Source of the DNA: PALSA-505 sp963762615
GTDB taxonomy: Bacteria; Actinomycetota; Actinomycetes; Streptosporangiales; Streptosporangiaceae
Length of the DNA: 64,000 nt
Assembly (NCBI GenBank): GCA_963762615.1
Contig: CAVXLG010000003.1
Span: 558,001 to 622,000 of the forward strand
Direction: 5' to 3'
Shown here: one piece after another, positions 41,045 through 50,167 of the stretch
How positions within the stretch are numbered: position 1 is the first letter of the stretch
Layout of the letters: each line of letters opens with the position of its first letter
The notes under the pieces: model-generated
The model's input: the letters and a program-made list of their open reading frames with translations, nothing else
Databases searched by the model: none
Told to the model about the DNA's origin: nothing
Made by a program: the position numbers and the translations under genes

Positions 41045-41920
41045 TCAGAACAAAGTCCCGCCGGAACTGGCAGCAGCGCCGTCCGGCGGATGGGCATCGG
41101 ACGGCCCCGACCTGGGCCGCGGCGCGGGCGGCGAGGCTGAGGCGGCGTCCGATACGGCTTCGGTCAGCTCGGGGCCGTTGTTGCGCACGTTGTTCACCGC
41201 GGTCGAGACCGGATGCGACGTCAGCCCGCTGGAGGCCGCGGGAACCAGGAGCGGTGCCACGCTGGCGACGTCGGTGTTACCGGGATCGAGCCAGTCCGGC
41301 CAGGCGGACGGGGTGATCACCATCGGCATCCGGTCGTGTATCCGGCCGACCTCGTCTTCGGCCCGGGTGGTGATGACCGTCGTCGTCCAGAGCCAGCTAT
41401 CCGGGTGATCGTCGGGGACAGACGGATCCCGCCACAGCTCGTAGAGGCCGGCGAAGGCGAGCACGCCGCCGTCCGCGCGGTAGATGTAGTACGGCTGCTT
41501 GCGCTTGCTGCCGTTGGCGGTGATCTGCTGCCACTCGTAGAAGCCGTCGGCCGGGATCAGGCACCTGCGCCGCGCGAACGCGCGCCGGAACGCGGGCTTG
41601 TCGGCCACCGTTTCCGACCGGGCGTTGATCATGCGGCTGCCGATGGCGCGGTCCTTGGCCCAGTAAGGCACCAGGCCCCAGCGCACGACGCGAAGCTGGC
41701 GCTCGGCGGGCTCAGCGGGCTCAGCGGACCCGGGCGACGCGCTGTCGCCGGAAGCGGGGCCGTCGGATGACCCGGACCGCCTGGTCAGGACCGCGTAGAT
41801 GCGCTTGGTCGGGGCCACGTTGTAGTCGGGTCCCAGATCGGTCTCGACGCGATCGCGCTGCACGCCGAACTCCTCGAGGAGTTCGGCGCGCCTTCGCGCA
41901 GACGCGAACCGACCGCACAT
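41045..41920 (-). CDS. SRAP-domain protein (HMCES/YedK family)
   Basis: A 291-residue SOS-response-associated-peptidase-domain protein, which forms a covalent thiazolidine link to abasic sites in single-stranded DNA. Cys2 (MCGRFAS), made N-terminal after Met removal, is the crosslinking residue; YNVAPTK, PADGFYEWQ (Glu) and RIHDRMPMVI (His) are the other active-site motifs. WGLVPYWAKD and INARSETV are also conserved. A Ser/Ala/Pro-rich insert (about 50-72) and a disordered tail after residue 255 lengthen it beyond the usual 220-250. ATG 41920 is fixed by Cys2. It is divergent from aroA across 138 bp; the M. tuberculosis homologue Rv3226c is likewise next to aroA. Confidence 0.95.
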   Translation of the reverse strand: MCGRFASARRRAELLEEFGVQRDRVETDLGPDYNVAPTKRIYAVLTRRSGSSDGPASGDSASPGSAEPAEPAERQLRVVRWGLVPYWAKDRAIGSRMINARSETVADKPAFRRAFARRRCLIPADGFYEWQQITANGSKRKQPYYIYRADGGVLAFAGLYELWRDPSVPDDHPDSWLWTTTVITTRAEDEVGRIHDRMPMVITPSAWPDWLDPGNTDVASVAPLLVPAASSGLTSHPVSTAVNNVRNNGPELTEAVSDAASASPPAPRPRSGPSDAHPPDGAAASSGGTLF

Positions 41921-42058
41921 ACCTGGTCCCCCTGACCCCGCTTTCCTCACAGCACCTGTGCCCGGAATCTGATTGTTTACCCTATCTCCTCGTTCCGGCC
42001 ACCTTCGGCTGCGAAGGATTCTTCCTACCCCGCAGCCGGGGGCCAGTACGCTCGCACC

Positions 42059-43423
42059 ATGCACCCAGCCGCAGCAGGCCTGCCCGCCGACGGCGGCCCG
42101 TGGCCCGCTCCCGCCGCGGACCGGCCGGTCCGGGCCGTGCTGCGGCTGCCGGGCTCGAAGTCGATCACCAACCGGGCCCTCGTGCTGGCCGCCCTGGCCG
42201 ACGGCCCGACGGTGATCGCGGACCCGCTGCGGGCCAGGGACACGCTGCTGATGGCGGGCGCGCTGCGCGCCCTGGGCGCGAGCGTCGAGGATTGCGCCGA
42301 GGGCTGGGCGGTGCGGCCGGGACCGATGGATCACGACGCCCAGGTCGACGTGGGCAACGCAGGGACGGTGCTGCGGTTCGTGCCCCCGGTAGCACCACTC
42401 GCCGCCGGCGACGTCCGGTTCGGCGGCGATCCGCGGGCAGCGCAGCGTCCGGTCCGGCCGCTCATCGGCGCCCTGCGCGCGCTCGGCGCCGACCTCGACG
42501 ACGGCGGCCGCGGCGCCGTTCCGTTCTCCGTGCACGGGACCGGCCGGCTGACCGGCGGCCCGGTCACCCTGGACGCGTCGGCCTCGTCCCAGTTCGTGTC
42601 GGGTCTGCTGCTCGCGGGCAGCCGCTACGACAAGGGCCTGGAGGTCCGGCATCAGGGACCGCCGGTGCCGTCCGCGCCGCACATCGCGATGACGGTGCAG
42701 ATGCTGCGGGACGCGGGCGCGGAGGTCGAGGAGCACGGCCCGGGGACGGGGCAGCCTGGCAGGCGCCCCGATGCCTGGCGGGTATGCCCCGGGCCGCTGC
42801 GGCCCGGATACGTCCGGGTCGAGCCCGACCTGGTCAACTCGGCTCCGTTCCTGGCGGCGGCGCTGGTCACCGGCGGCACGGTGACGATCGCCGGATGGCC
42901 GGCCCGGACGGTACAGCCCGGCGATCACATCGCGAAGCTGTTCAGCCTGATGGGCGCGACCTGCGAGCTGACCGCGGACGGGCTGACCGTGACCGGAACC
43001 GGCACCGTCAGCGGCATCACCGCCGACCTGCGAGACGCCAGCGAGCTTGTGCCGGTGCTCACCGCGGTCGCCGCGGTCGCCTCGTCTGCCTCGGTGTTCA
43101 CCGGCATCGGGCACATGCGGGCGCACGAGACCGACCGGCTGGCCGCGCTCGCCACGCAGATCAACGCGCTGGGCGGCCAGGTGACCGAGCTGGCCGACGG
43201 GCTCGAGATCCGGCCGCGGCCGCTGGCCGCCGACGGCGTGTTCGCCAGCTTCGACGATCACCGGATGGTCATGGCCGCTGCCGTGCTCGGCCTGGCCGTC
43301 CCCGGTATCCGGGTGCAGAACGCGGCCACCGTGGCCAAGACCTTCCCCGAGTTCACCCGGCTGTGGGCGCAGATGCTGGGCCTCGAGCCCGATCACGGCC
43401 TGATCACGGAGCGCCCGTCCTGA
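42059..43423 (+). CDS. aroA: 3-phosphoshikimate 1-carboxyvinyltransferase (EPSP synthase)
   Basis: Sixth step of the shikimate pathway: shikimate-3-phosphate plus PEP to EPSP. The 454-residue enzyme shows LPGSKSITNRALVLAALADG at the N-terminus (Lys and Ser of the S3P/PEP site), VDVGNAGTVLRF (NAGT motif), LDASASSQFVSGLLL, DHRMVMAAAVLGLAVPG and ATVAKTFPEF near the C-terminus. ATG 42059 starts about 30 residues before the homology, with an Ala/Pro-rich leader. An adjacent shorter start is possible. The stop abuts the rsgA frame. Divergent from the SRAP gene. Confidence 0.97.
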   Translation: MHPAAAGLPADGGPWPAPAADRPVRAVLRLPGSKSITNRALVLAALADGPTVIADPLRARDTLLMAGALRALGASVEDCAEGWAVRPGPMDHDAQVDVGNAGTVLRFVPPVAPLAAGDVRFGGDPRAAQRPVRPLIGALRALGADLDDGGRGAVPFSVHGTGRLTGGPVTLDASASSQFVSGLLLAGSRYDKGLEVRHQGPPVPSAPHIAMTVQMLRDAGAEVEEHGPGTGQPGRRPDAWRVCPGPLRPGYVRVEPDLVNSAPFLAAALVTGGTVTIAGWPARTVQPGDHIAKLFSLMGATCELTADGLTVTGTGTVSGITADLRDASELVPVLTAVAAVASSASVFTGIGHMRAHETDRLAALATQINALGGQVTELADGLEIRPRPLAADGVFASFDDHRMVMAAAVLGLAVPGIRVQNAATVAKTFPEFTRLWAQMLGLEPDHGLITERPS

Positions 43424-44424
43424 CCCGGCGACCCAGCCACGCCGGCCTGGACGAGGACGATGTCAGGGTCAGGCCGGGCCGTGGCTCGCGGCCGCGGACG
43501 CGCAGGCGGCCCGCCCACGAGGATGCCGCCGAGGCGTTCGTGGCCAGCGTCGATCGCGGCCGGTACGGCTGCCTGATCGGCGACCGGCCGGTCGTCGCGA
43601 TGAAGGCACGGGAGCTCGGCCACCGCAGCGTGGTAGTCGGGGACCGGGCGGCGCTGACCGGGGACGCCTCGGGGGCACCGGGCACGCTGGCCCGGATCGT
43701 CCGGGTGCGCCCCCGGACATCGGTGCTGCGCCGTTCGGCCGATGACACCGACCCGGTCGAGCGGGTCATCGTCGCCAATGCCGACCAGATGGTGATCGTC
43801 ACCGCGCTGGCCGATCCGCCGCCCGGGCTCCGGTTCATCGACCGGTGCCTGGTCGCGGCCTACGACGCCGGCCTGGACCCGCTGCTCTGCCTGACCAAGG
43901 CGGACCTGGCCGCGCCGGACGACGTGCTCGCCGTCTACCGGCCGCTCGGCTTTCCCTACGTGGTGACCGGCAGGCCGCTGCGCGAGGAGGTGCTGGATGA
44001 CCTCCGGGCCCGGCTGGCCGGGCGCGAGAGCGTGCTCATCGGCCATTCGGGCGTGGGCAAGTCGACGCTGGTGAACGCGCTGATCCCGGAGGCCGGCCGG
44101 GCGGTGGGCGTGGTCAACCCGGTCACCGGCCGGGGCAGGCACACGTCGTCGTCGGCCGTCGCCCTCAGGCTGGACAGCGCGGCCGGCCGGGGCTGGGTGA
44201 TCGACACGCCGGGGCTGCGCAGCTTCGGGCTCGGCCACATCTCGCCCGATCGCGTGGTGCGCGCCTTCCCGGATCTGGCCGAGGGCGCCGCCGGGTGCCC
44301 GCCGGGCTGCACGCACCTGGAAGAAGCCTGTGCGCTGGACGACTGGGCGCGCGAGCACGGTGCCGAGGCCCGGCTCGATTCGCTCCGCCGGCTGCTGCGC
44401 AGCCGGGAAGGAGCCGACGACTAA
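43420..44424 (+). CDS. rsgA: Ribosome small-subunit-dependent GTPase RsgA
   Basis: Circularly permuted GTPase that helps 30S subunit maturation. About 334 residues: N-terminal OB-fold region (YGCLIGDRPVVAMKARELG), G4 LTKADLA, G1 GHSGVGKSTLVNAL, G2-region GRGRHTSSSAV, G3 DTPGLRSFGL, in the permuted order G4-G1-G3, then a C-terminal Cys/His zinc cluster CPPGCTHLEEAC. No ATG or GTG is available at the expected start; CTG 43420 overlaps the aroA stop as CTGA, the same coupling pattern used elsewhere in this window, and is my choice. The first in-frame GTG, near 43539, would remove the conserved RVRPGRGSRPRTR segment. Confidence 0.92.
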   Translation: MTRRPSHAGLDEDDVRVRPGRGSRPRTRRRPAHEDAAEAFVASVDRGRYGCLIGDRPVVAMKARELGHRSVVVGDRAALTGDASGAPGTLARIVRVRPRTSVLRRSADDTDPVERVIVANADQMVIVTALADPPPGLRFIDRCLVAAYDAGLDPLLCLTKADLAAPDDVLAVYRPLGFPYVVTGRPLREEVLDDLRARLAGRESVLIGHSGVGKSTLVNALIPEAGRAVGVVNPVTGRGRHTSSSAVALRLDSAAGRGWVIDTPGLRSFGLGHISPDRVVRAFPDLAEGAAGCPPGCTHLEEACALDDWAREHGAEARLDSLRRLLRSREGADD

Positions 44425-44562
44425 GAACGCCGGGCGCGTGGGGTGCGCCGGGCGCGAGGGGTGCGCCGGGCGCGCCGGGCTGGCGCCAGCCCGTTCGGCT
44501 AAATCGCTGGTCCCGCGAGCCACGGTGCCGCGGCCAGCCGATACGCGGTACCGTTGCCGGCC
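44424..44562. repeat. Short GC-rich tandem repeat before hisN
   Basis: Between rsgA and hisN, 44425-44480 contains three imperfect 18-bp units with the core GTGCGCCGGGCGCG. No gene seen in the 138-bp gap. Confidence 0.6.
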
Positions 44563-45351
44563 ATGGCGGGTTACGACGACGATCTGCGCTTCGCGCACGT
44601 TCTCGCCGACGCGGCGGATGACATCACTACCCGGCGGTTCCGCGCGCTGGACCTCCAGGTAGAGACCAAGCCGGATCTGACCCCGGTAACCGACGCCGAC
44701 CGCGCGGTGGAGGAACAGCTGCGCAGCGTGCTGCGCCGGGCCCGGCCGCGCGACGCGGTACACGGCGAGGAACTGGGCAAGATCGGCATCGGGCCCCGGT
44801 GCTGGGTGGTGGACCCCATCGACGGGACGAAGAACTACGTCCGCGGCGTGCCGGTCTGGGCCACCCTGATCGCGCTGATGATGGGCGACGAGCCGATGGC
44901 CGGCCTGGTGTCCGCGCCCGCGCTCGGCCGCCGGTGGTGGGCCGCGCGGGACGGCGGGGCCTGGACCGGGCGGGGCCTGACCAAGGCCACCCGCTGCCAG
45001 GTGTCCGGGGTGCAGCGGCTCCAGGACGCGTCCTTCTCCTATTCCAGCCTCTCCGGCTGGGAGGACACCGGGGCGCTCGACGGCTTCCTCGGCCTGTCGC
45101 GTTCGGTCTGGCGGACCCGGGCCTACGGGGATTTCTGGTCGCACGTCCTGGTGGCCGAGGGCGCGGTCGACGCGGCTGCCGAGCCCGCGGTGTCGGTCTG
45201 GGACATCGCCGCGATCCAGGTGATCGTGCACGAGGCGGGCGGCCGGTTCACCGACCTGTCCGGTGTGGCCAGGCCGGATGGCGGCAGCGCGGTGTCCACC
45301 AACGGGCACCTGCACGACGAGGTTCTGAGACTGCTGAGCGGGGTAAGCTGA
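44563..45351 (+). CDS. hisN: Inositol-monophosphatase-family histidinol-phosphatase
   Basis: A 262-residue Mg-dependent phosphatase. Metal-site motifs: Glu in VHGEELGK (about 66), WVVDPIDGTKNYVRG (about 80-95; two Asp ligands) and SVWDIAAIQVIVHEAGG (about 205-222; third Asp). The sequence is of the actinobacterial HisN type that dephosphorylates histidinol phosphate, and its place beside aroA/rsgA is common in streptomycetes; inositol- or fructose-bisphosphatase activity is the alternative. ATG 44563 starts the homology (MAGYDDDL). Followed 72 bp later by the CBS protein. Confidence 0.9.
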   Translation: MAGYDDDLRFAHVLADAADDITTRRFRALDLQVETKPDLTPVTDADRAVEEQLRSVLRRARPRDAVHGEELGKIGIGPRCWVVDPIDGTKNYVRGVPVWATLIALMMGDEPMAGLVSAPALGRRWWAARDGGAWTGRGLTKATRCQVSGVQRLQDASFSYSSLSGWEDTGALDGFLGLSRSVWRTRAYGDFWSHVLVAEGAVDAAAEPAVSVWDIAAIQVIVHEAGGRFTDLSGVARPDGGSAVSTNGHLHDEVLRLLSGVS

Positions 45352-45423
45352 AACCTGGCGTCACAAGTTCACAAAGAGGTGACGGCGCTGCCGTGGCCAG
45401 CCCCGATCCGGGGGAGTGATGAC

Positions 45424-45819
45424 ATGAACGTCCGGGATGGCATGACCCAGCTGGTCCTCACCATCGGGCCCGCCCACACGCTGCGCGAGGCGGCGCGGCT
45501 GATGTCCAAGCGCCGGGTCGGCGCCGCGGTGGTTATCGATCCCGAGCTGGGGGGCGTGGGCATCCTGACCGAGCGAGACGTCCTCGACTCCCTCGCCGCC
45601 GGGCAGGATCCAGACCGTGAGCTTGTCGCCCAGCACCGCACGCACGACATCGTGATCGCCGCCCCCGGCTGGACCCTGGAGCAGGCGGCGGCCGCGATGG
45701 TGCACGGCGGCTTCCGTCACCTCGTGGTCGTGGAGGGCCAGGACGTCACCGGCCTGCTGTCGATGCGCGACATCGTGCGCTGCTGGTCGACCGCCGGGGC
45801 GGCTTCCGCCACCGCCTGA
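45424..45819 (+). CDS. Two-CBS-domain protein
   Basis: A 131-residue protein consisting of a pair of CBS domains: TLREAARLMSKRRVGAAVVID with GVGILTERDVLDSL, then TLEQAAAAMVHGGFRHLVVVE with VTGLLSMRDIVR. CBS pairs bind adenosyl ligands and usually sense energy status, or dimerise. No enzymatic or DNA-binding domain is fused. ATG 45424 follows GGGGGAG at seven bases; the frame extends to GTG 45379 without support. The target protein is unknown. Confidence 0.9.
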   Translation: MNVRDGMTQLVLTIGPAHTLREAARLMSKRRVGAAVVIDPELGGVGILTERDVLDSLAAGQDPDRELVAQHRTHDIVIAAPGWTLEQAAAAMVHGGFRHLVVVEGQDVTGLLSMRDIVRCWSTAGAASATA

Positions 45820-45924
45820 CCTTCCCCGGCTCACGACCGGTCAGCGCCTGACTGCGGCGTCACGCGCGCGCTGCGAGGCTCCCCGCGCCGCGAGTAGGAT
45901 CACGGCCAGGAGGGAGACGCTGAC

Positions 45925-46482
45925 ATGCGATTCCAACCCCTGATCCACCGGATCTCCCTGGTCCCCGCCATCGCCGCGGCCGTCGGCTTCGTGCTGGCCG
46001 GCTGCGGCAGCGGCGGTTCCTCGACCCCCTCGTCAAGCTCATCCCCGGCCGGCTCGTCTTCGGCCGGCTCGTCCTCGACAGGCTCGTCCTCGGCTGGCTC
46101 GTCCTCGGCCGCCGAGTCCGCGATCAAGGCCAACTGGGAGGCCTTCTTCTCGGCCAGCACGCCGGTCCCGAAGCGGGTGTCGCTACTGCAGGACGGACAG
46201 CTGTTCAAGCCGCTGATCGAAGCACAGTCCAAGTCATCGCTGGCGTCCTCGGCATCGGCGAAGGTGACGAAGGTGACGAACATATCGTCGTCGCAGGCCA
46301 CGGTCACCTACTCGATCCTGGTCGCGGGGACGAGCGCCCTGTCCGGCCAGAAGGGCGTCGCGGTGAACGAGGACGGTACCTGGAAGGTCGGCATCAAGAG
46401 CTTCTGCGGCCTGCTCGGGCTCGAGAAGTCCTCCGGGCTGGTCAAGATCAGCGCCCTGCCAGCCGCCTGCTCGTCCGGCTAG
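45925..46482 (+). CDS. Secreted lipoprotein (MTB12/CFP-2-like)
   Basis: A 185-residue lipoprotein. The signal peptide ends in the lipobox VLAGC (Cys at about residue 28), followed by a Ser/Gly/Ala repeat (SSSAG units, nt about 46015-46115) and a compact domain with ESAIKANWEAFFSASTPVPKRV and ISSSQATVTYSILVAG that resembles mycobacterial low-molecular-weight antigen MTB12. No function is known for that family. Two cysteines near the end (FCGLL, AACSSG) may pair. It is followed 12 bp later by the MFS exporter, so the two are probably co-transcribed. Confidence 0.8.
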   Translation: MRFQPLIHRISLVPAIAAAVGFVLAGCGSGGSSTPSSSSSPAGSSSAGSSSTGSSSAGSSSAAESAIKANWEAFFSASTPVPKRVSLLQDGQLFKPLIEAQSKSSLASSASAKVTKVTNISSSQATVTYSILVAGTSALSGQKGVAVNEDGTWKVGIKSFCGLLGLEKSSGLVKISALPAACSSG

Positions 46483-46494
46483 CGGAAGGTCATC

Positions 46495-48066
46495 TTGGCG
46501 ACAACGACCGAGGTGGCGGCGGTCGCCCGCCGCGGCGGCCGGCCTGTCGCGCTGGCCGCGCTGTGCACCCTGCTGTTCCTGACCTTCCTGGACAACACGA
46601 TCGTCGCCGTGGCGCTCGGCAGCATCCAGCTCGATCTGCACGCGAACGTGTCGTCGCTGCAGTGGGTGGTCAGCGCCTACGCTCTCACCTTCGCCAGCAT
46701 CATGCTGGCCTGCGGGATGATCGGTGACGAGCTCGGCCGCAAGATCGTCATGCTCTGCGGCGCCGGGGTGTTCTGCGGCGGCGCGCTGGTATGCGCGCTG
46801 GCTCCCAATGTCAGCGTGCTGATCGCGGGCCGGGCCGTCATGGGTCTCGGCGCGGCGGCCAGCGAGCCCGGGACGCTGTCCATGCTGCGGCACGTGTACA
46901 CCGAGAAGCGCGCGCGGGACCGGGCGGTCGGGATATGGGCCGCGGTGTCCGGGCTCGCGCTGGCCGTCGGCCCGGTCCTCGGCGGGGCGCTGGTCGGCTG
47001 GTTCAGCTGGCGCGGGATCTTCTGGTTCAACCTGATCTTCGGCGTCGCCGCTCTGGCCGTTGCCGCGATCGTGCTGCCAGAGAGTGCGGATCCGAATGCG
47101 AACCGGGTGGACACCGCGGGCACGCTGCTCGGCGCGGCGGCCCTGTCGGCGCTGCTGTTCGCGGTCATCCACGGGGAGAGCGCCGGATTCGCCGCGCCGG
47201 AGGTTCTCGCGCTGTTCTGCATCGGCACGGCCGCGGCTGCGGCCTTCTTCTGGCGGGAAAGCCGGGCCGCGCACCCGATCCTGGACCTGCACTTCCTGCG
47301 GGTGCCCGCGTTCGCGGTCGCTAACGTGGCGGCGTTCTGCACGTACTTCGCCACCTTCGCGATCTTCTTCTTTACCGCGCTCTACCTCGAGGAGGTGGTC
47401 GGGTACTCCGGGAACCACATCGCGCTGGTCTTCCTGCCGATGACCATCCTGATGATCCTCACCTCGGTGCTGGCCGGCCGGTGGACCACCTCGGTGGGCG
47501 CCCGCTGGTCGCTGTTCGGCGGCTGCATGCTGTTCAGCATCGGACTGCTGCTGGCCAACCTCAGCCTGAGCCCGCATCCGGACTACTGGACGCTGGCGCT
47601 CTCGCTCGGGCTGACCGGCATCGGCATCGGCGCGACCGTGGTGCCGATCACCTCCTCGGCGCTCAACTCGGTGCCGCCGGAACGCTCCGGCATGGCCGCG
47701 TCGGCGACCAACACCAGCCGGGAGATCGGCGCGGTGACCGGCGTGGCCGTGCTCGGCGCGCTAGTGAATGCCCGGCTCAGCTCCGGCCTCATCGGCCAGC
47801 TGAAAGCTCTCGGCATCCCGGCCAACTTCCAGGCGATCGTCATCCACGCGGTGGAGACCGGCGGCGTCCCGTCCGGCGGCAACACCGCGGGCGCCGGCGG
47901 GGCGGCGGGGGCGGGACACGCCTCGCTGGTGCAGAAAGTGATCGAGGCCGCGTATTCGGCGTTCCAGTCCGGCCTGCGCGCGGCGCTGTACCTGTCGGCC
48001 GCCCTGGTGTTCGCGGCGGGCCTGCTGGCCCTGGTCGTGGGCATGCGCTCCCGCCGGGTCGGCTAG
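46495..48066 (+). CDS. MFS drug exporter, DHA2 (14-helix, EmrB/QacA) family
   Basis: A 523-residue, 14-transmembrane-segment major facilitator. LDNTIVAVALGSIQ in helix 1 and WVVSAYALTFASIMLACG with GDELGRK (motif A) are typical of drug:H+ antiporter family 2; PVLGGALVGWFSWRGIFWFN is motif C in helix 5 and marks an exporter. Substrate cannot be predicted. TTG 46495 is used, 11 bases after GGAAGG. It follows the lipoprotein gene closely. Near the C-terminus is a Gly/Ala-rich loop before the last helix. No dedicated TetR- or MarR-type regulator lies alongside. Confidence 0.9.
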   Translation: MATTTEVAAVARRGGRPVALAALCTLLFLTFLDNTIVAVALGSIQLDLHANVSSLQWVVSAYALTFASIMLACGMIGDELGRKIVMLCGAGVFCGGALVCALAPNVSVLIAGRAVMGLGAAASEPGTLSMLRHVYTEKRARDRAVGIWAAVSGLALAVGPVLGGALVGWFSWRGIFWFNLIFGVAALAVAAIVLPESADPNANRVDTAGTLLGAAALSALLFAVIHGESAGFAAPEVLALFCIGTAAAAAFFWRESRAAHPILDLHFLRVPAFAVANVAAFCTYFATFAIFFFTALYLEEVVGYSGNHIALVFLPMTILMILTSVLAGRWTTSVGARWSLFGGCMLFSIGLLLANLSLSPHPDYWTLALSLGLTGIGIGATVVPITSSALNSVPPERSGMAASATNTSREIGAVTGVAVLGALVNARLSSGLIGQLKALGIPANFQAIVIHAVETGGVPSGGNTAGAGGAAGAGHASLVQKVIEAAYSAFQSGLRAALYLSAALVFAAGLLALVVGMRSRRVG

Positions 48067-48114
48067 GCCCCCGCCCGCGGCGCGGCGCTGGCCCGGACCC
48101 CGTAGTGTGCTGCC

Positions 48115-50019
48115 ATGCCTAGCCGGACGGCCCTGGGATCTGCGTGGCGGGTCCTCGTCGGCAGGCCGCTGCGGGCGTCCGAGATCTCCAGGGAGCAGAT
48201 CACGCCGCTGGAAGGGCTGCCGGCGCTGTCGCTGGACGCGCTGACCTCGGTCGCCTACGGACCGGAAGCGATCATCGTCGTGCTCGCCGTCGCGGGCGCG
48301 GGAGCGCTGCATCTGATCCTGCCGATCACCGTGGCGATCGTGGCGCTGCTCGCCATCCTGGTGTTCTCCTACCGGCAGGTGATCGACGCGTACCCGGGCG
48401 GCGGCGGCGCGTACGCGGTCTCCCGCGCCAACCTCGGCGCCCGCGCCAGCCTGCTGGCCGCGGCGGCGCTCGTCATCGACTACACGCTGACCGTGGCCGT
48501 GTCCATCGCGGCCGGCGTGGGCGCGCTCACCTCCGCCTTCCCGCGGCTCGTCGCGGACACGGTGCCGATCTGCCTGCTGATCCTCGCCGTCGTCACGCTG
48601 CTCAACCTGCGCGGCCTGGGCGAGGCGGCCCGCGCCTTCCTGCTGCCGACCGCGGTGTTCATCGTCGGCCTGCTGGCCATCATCGCGATCGGGCTGATCC
48701 ACCCGCTGGCGCTGCATGTCCCCCAGCCCGGTCATTCGCTGCTGCCCACCAGCAACCTGGAGCCGGTCGGCGTGCTGCTGGTGCTGAAGGCATTCTCGGC
48801 CGGCTGCAGCGCGCTGACCGGCGTGGAGGCCATCGCCAACGGCGTGCCGCTGTTCAAGGAGCCGAGGGTCGCCCGGGCCAAGCTGACCGAGATGCTGCTC
48901 GGGGTCATCCTCGGCGTGATGCTGCTCGGGCTGGCGGTGCTGGCCCGCCGCTGGGATGTCGGGCCGCGGTCGGGCCAGACCGTGCTCAGCCAGATCATGG
49001 CCATGGCCGTCGGCAGGCACTGGGCGTTCTACATCGAGTCGCTCACGATCACGCTGGTGCTGGCGCTGGCCGCCAATACCTCGTTCGGCGGCCTGCCCGT
49101 GCTGGCCAGCCTGCTGTCCCGCGACCATTACCTGCCGCACCTGTTCTCGCTGCGCGGCGACCGGCAGGTGTTCGCCAACGGCATCTGGGCGCTGGCCCTC
49201 ATGTCCGGCGTGCTGCTGGTCGCGGTCGGCGGGAACACCAACACGCTGATCCCGCTGTTCGCCATCGGGGTGTTCATCGGCTTCACGCTGGCGCAGAGCG
49301 GGCTGGTGGTGCACTGGCGGCGCGCCAGGGTGCCGCGCTGGCGGTTGCGCGCGACGATCAACGGGCTCGGGGCCGTGGTGACCGGGACGGCAACCGTCAT
49401 CTTCCTGGTCTCCAAGTTCACCGAGGGCGCGTGGGTCGTGGTGGTGGCCATACCCGCGTTCATCTTCCTGTTCCTGCGGATCAGCGCCTACTACCGGCGG
49501 GTCGGGCTCGCTCTGCACCTGCACGAGATCCCCGCCAAGCCGAAAGGCAAGCGCACGATGGTGATCGTCCCGGTGACCGGAATATCGCGGCTCACCTCCT
49601 ACGCCATCTCCGAGGCGCTGTCGTTCGGCGAGGAGGTGACGGCAGTCAGGGTGGTGCTGGACGAAGGCGATCAGGGCGACGAGGACGCCAGGCGGATCGA
49701 GGAGGAATGGGCCCGCTGGGACCCCGGCGTCCCGCTGCACGTCCTCCGTACGGAGTACGCCTCCGTAGTGGAGCCGATCCTCGGCTACATCGACGAGATA
49801 TGCGGGTACCGCAAGGAGCAGATCATGGTGCTGATCCCGGTGGTCGCCCCGTCGAAGCTCCGCTATAACTTCCTGCACAACCACCTCGACCTGGTGCTCT
49901 CCGCCGCGCTGCGGGTGCGTCCCTACGTGGTGGTGGCCCGCGTTTCCCTGCCGCTCGAGACGGGGACGAGGGACTCGGCCGACACGACGCCGACCGAGTC
50001 CAGCGCGCCCCTGGGGTAG
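48115..50019 (+). CDS. KimA-like potassium / APC-superfamily permease
   Basis: A 634-residue membrane protein: about 12 helices (residues 30-460) and a soluble C-terminal domain of about 170 residues. The segment PLEGLPALSLDALTSVAYGPEA is characteristic of the YdaO/KimA group, in which Bacillus KimA is a high-affinity K+/H+ symporter controlled by cyclic di-AMP binding to the C-terminal domain; the C-terminal domain here (TMVIVPVTGISRLTSYAISEAL) has the universal-stress-like fold start. The assignment to K+ transport is by family. Only 48 bp precede the ATG, so no cyclic-di-AMP riboswitch is present. It may be co-transcribed with the MFS gene upstream. Confidence 0.82.
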   Translation: MPSRTALGSAWRVLVGRPLRASEISREQITPLEGLPALSLDALTSVAYGPEAIIVVLAVAGAGALHLILPITVAIVALLAILVFSYRQVIDAYPGGGGAYAVSRANLGARASLLAAAALVIDYTLTVAVSIAAGVGALTSAFPRLVADTVPICLLILAVVTLLNLRGLGEAARAFLLPTAVFIVGLLAIIAIGLIHPLALHVPQPGHSLLPTSNLEPVGVLLVLKAFSAGCSALTGVEAIANGVPLFKEPRVARAKLTEMLLGVILGVMLLGLAVLARRWDVGPRSGQTVLSQIMAMAVGRHWAFYIESLTITLVLALAANTSFGGLPVLASLLSRDHYLPHLFSLRGDRQVFANGIWALALMSGVLLVAVGGNTNTLIPLFAIGVFIGFTLAQSGLVVHWRRARVPRWRLRATINGLGAVVTGTATVIFLVSKFTEGAWVVVVAIPAFIFLFLRISAYYRRVGLALHLHEIPAKPKGKRTMVIVPVTGISRLTSYAISEALSFGEEVTAVRVVLDEGDQGDEDARRIEEEWARWDPGVPLHVLRTEYASVVEPILGYIDEICGYRKEQIMVLIPVVAPSKLRYNFLHNHLDLVLSAALRVRPYVVVARVSLPLETGTRDSADTTPTESSAPLG

Positions 50020-50167
50020 CCCGGGTGCGGGCATAGCGATCCGCGGTCGCAGTACTATTCCCCGATCGCATGCGGCTGATAAGCTCCAGCACGAAGGCCG
50101 GAAACTACGCTGCGCGCTGAATTCGCAAAACCTCGTTCGATGCCGTCGATTGAACTCGGATAACGCA

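Noticed and set aside
41921..42058. SigR promoter (GGAAT ... GTT) before aroA
   Set aside because: GGAAT is followed by GTT only after 23 bases, not the required 18.
48067..48114. Cyclic-di-AMP riboswitch before the KimA-like permease
   Set aside because: Only 48 bp separate the genes, too short for the ydaO-type aptamer.
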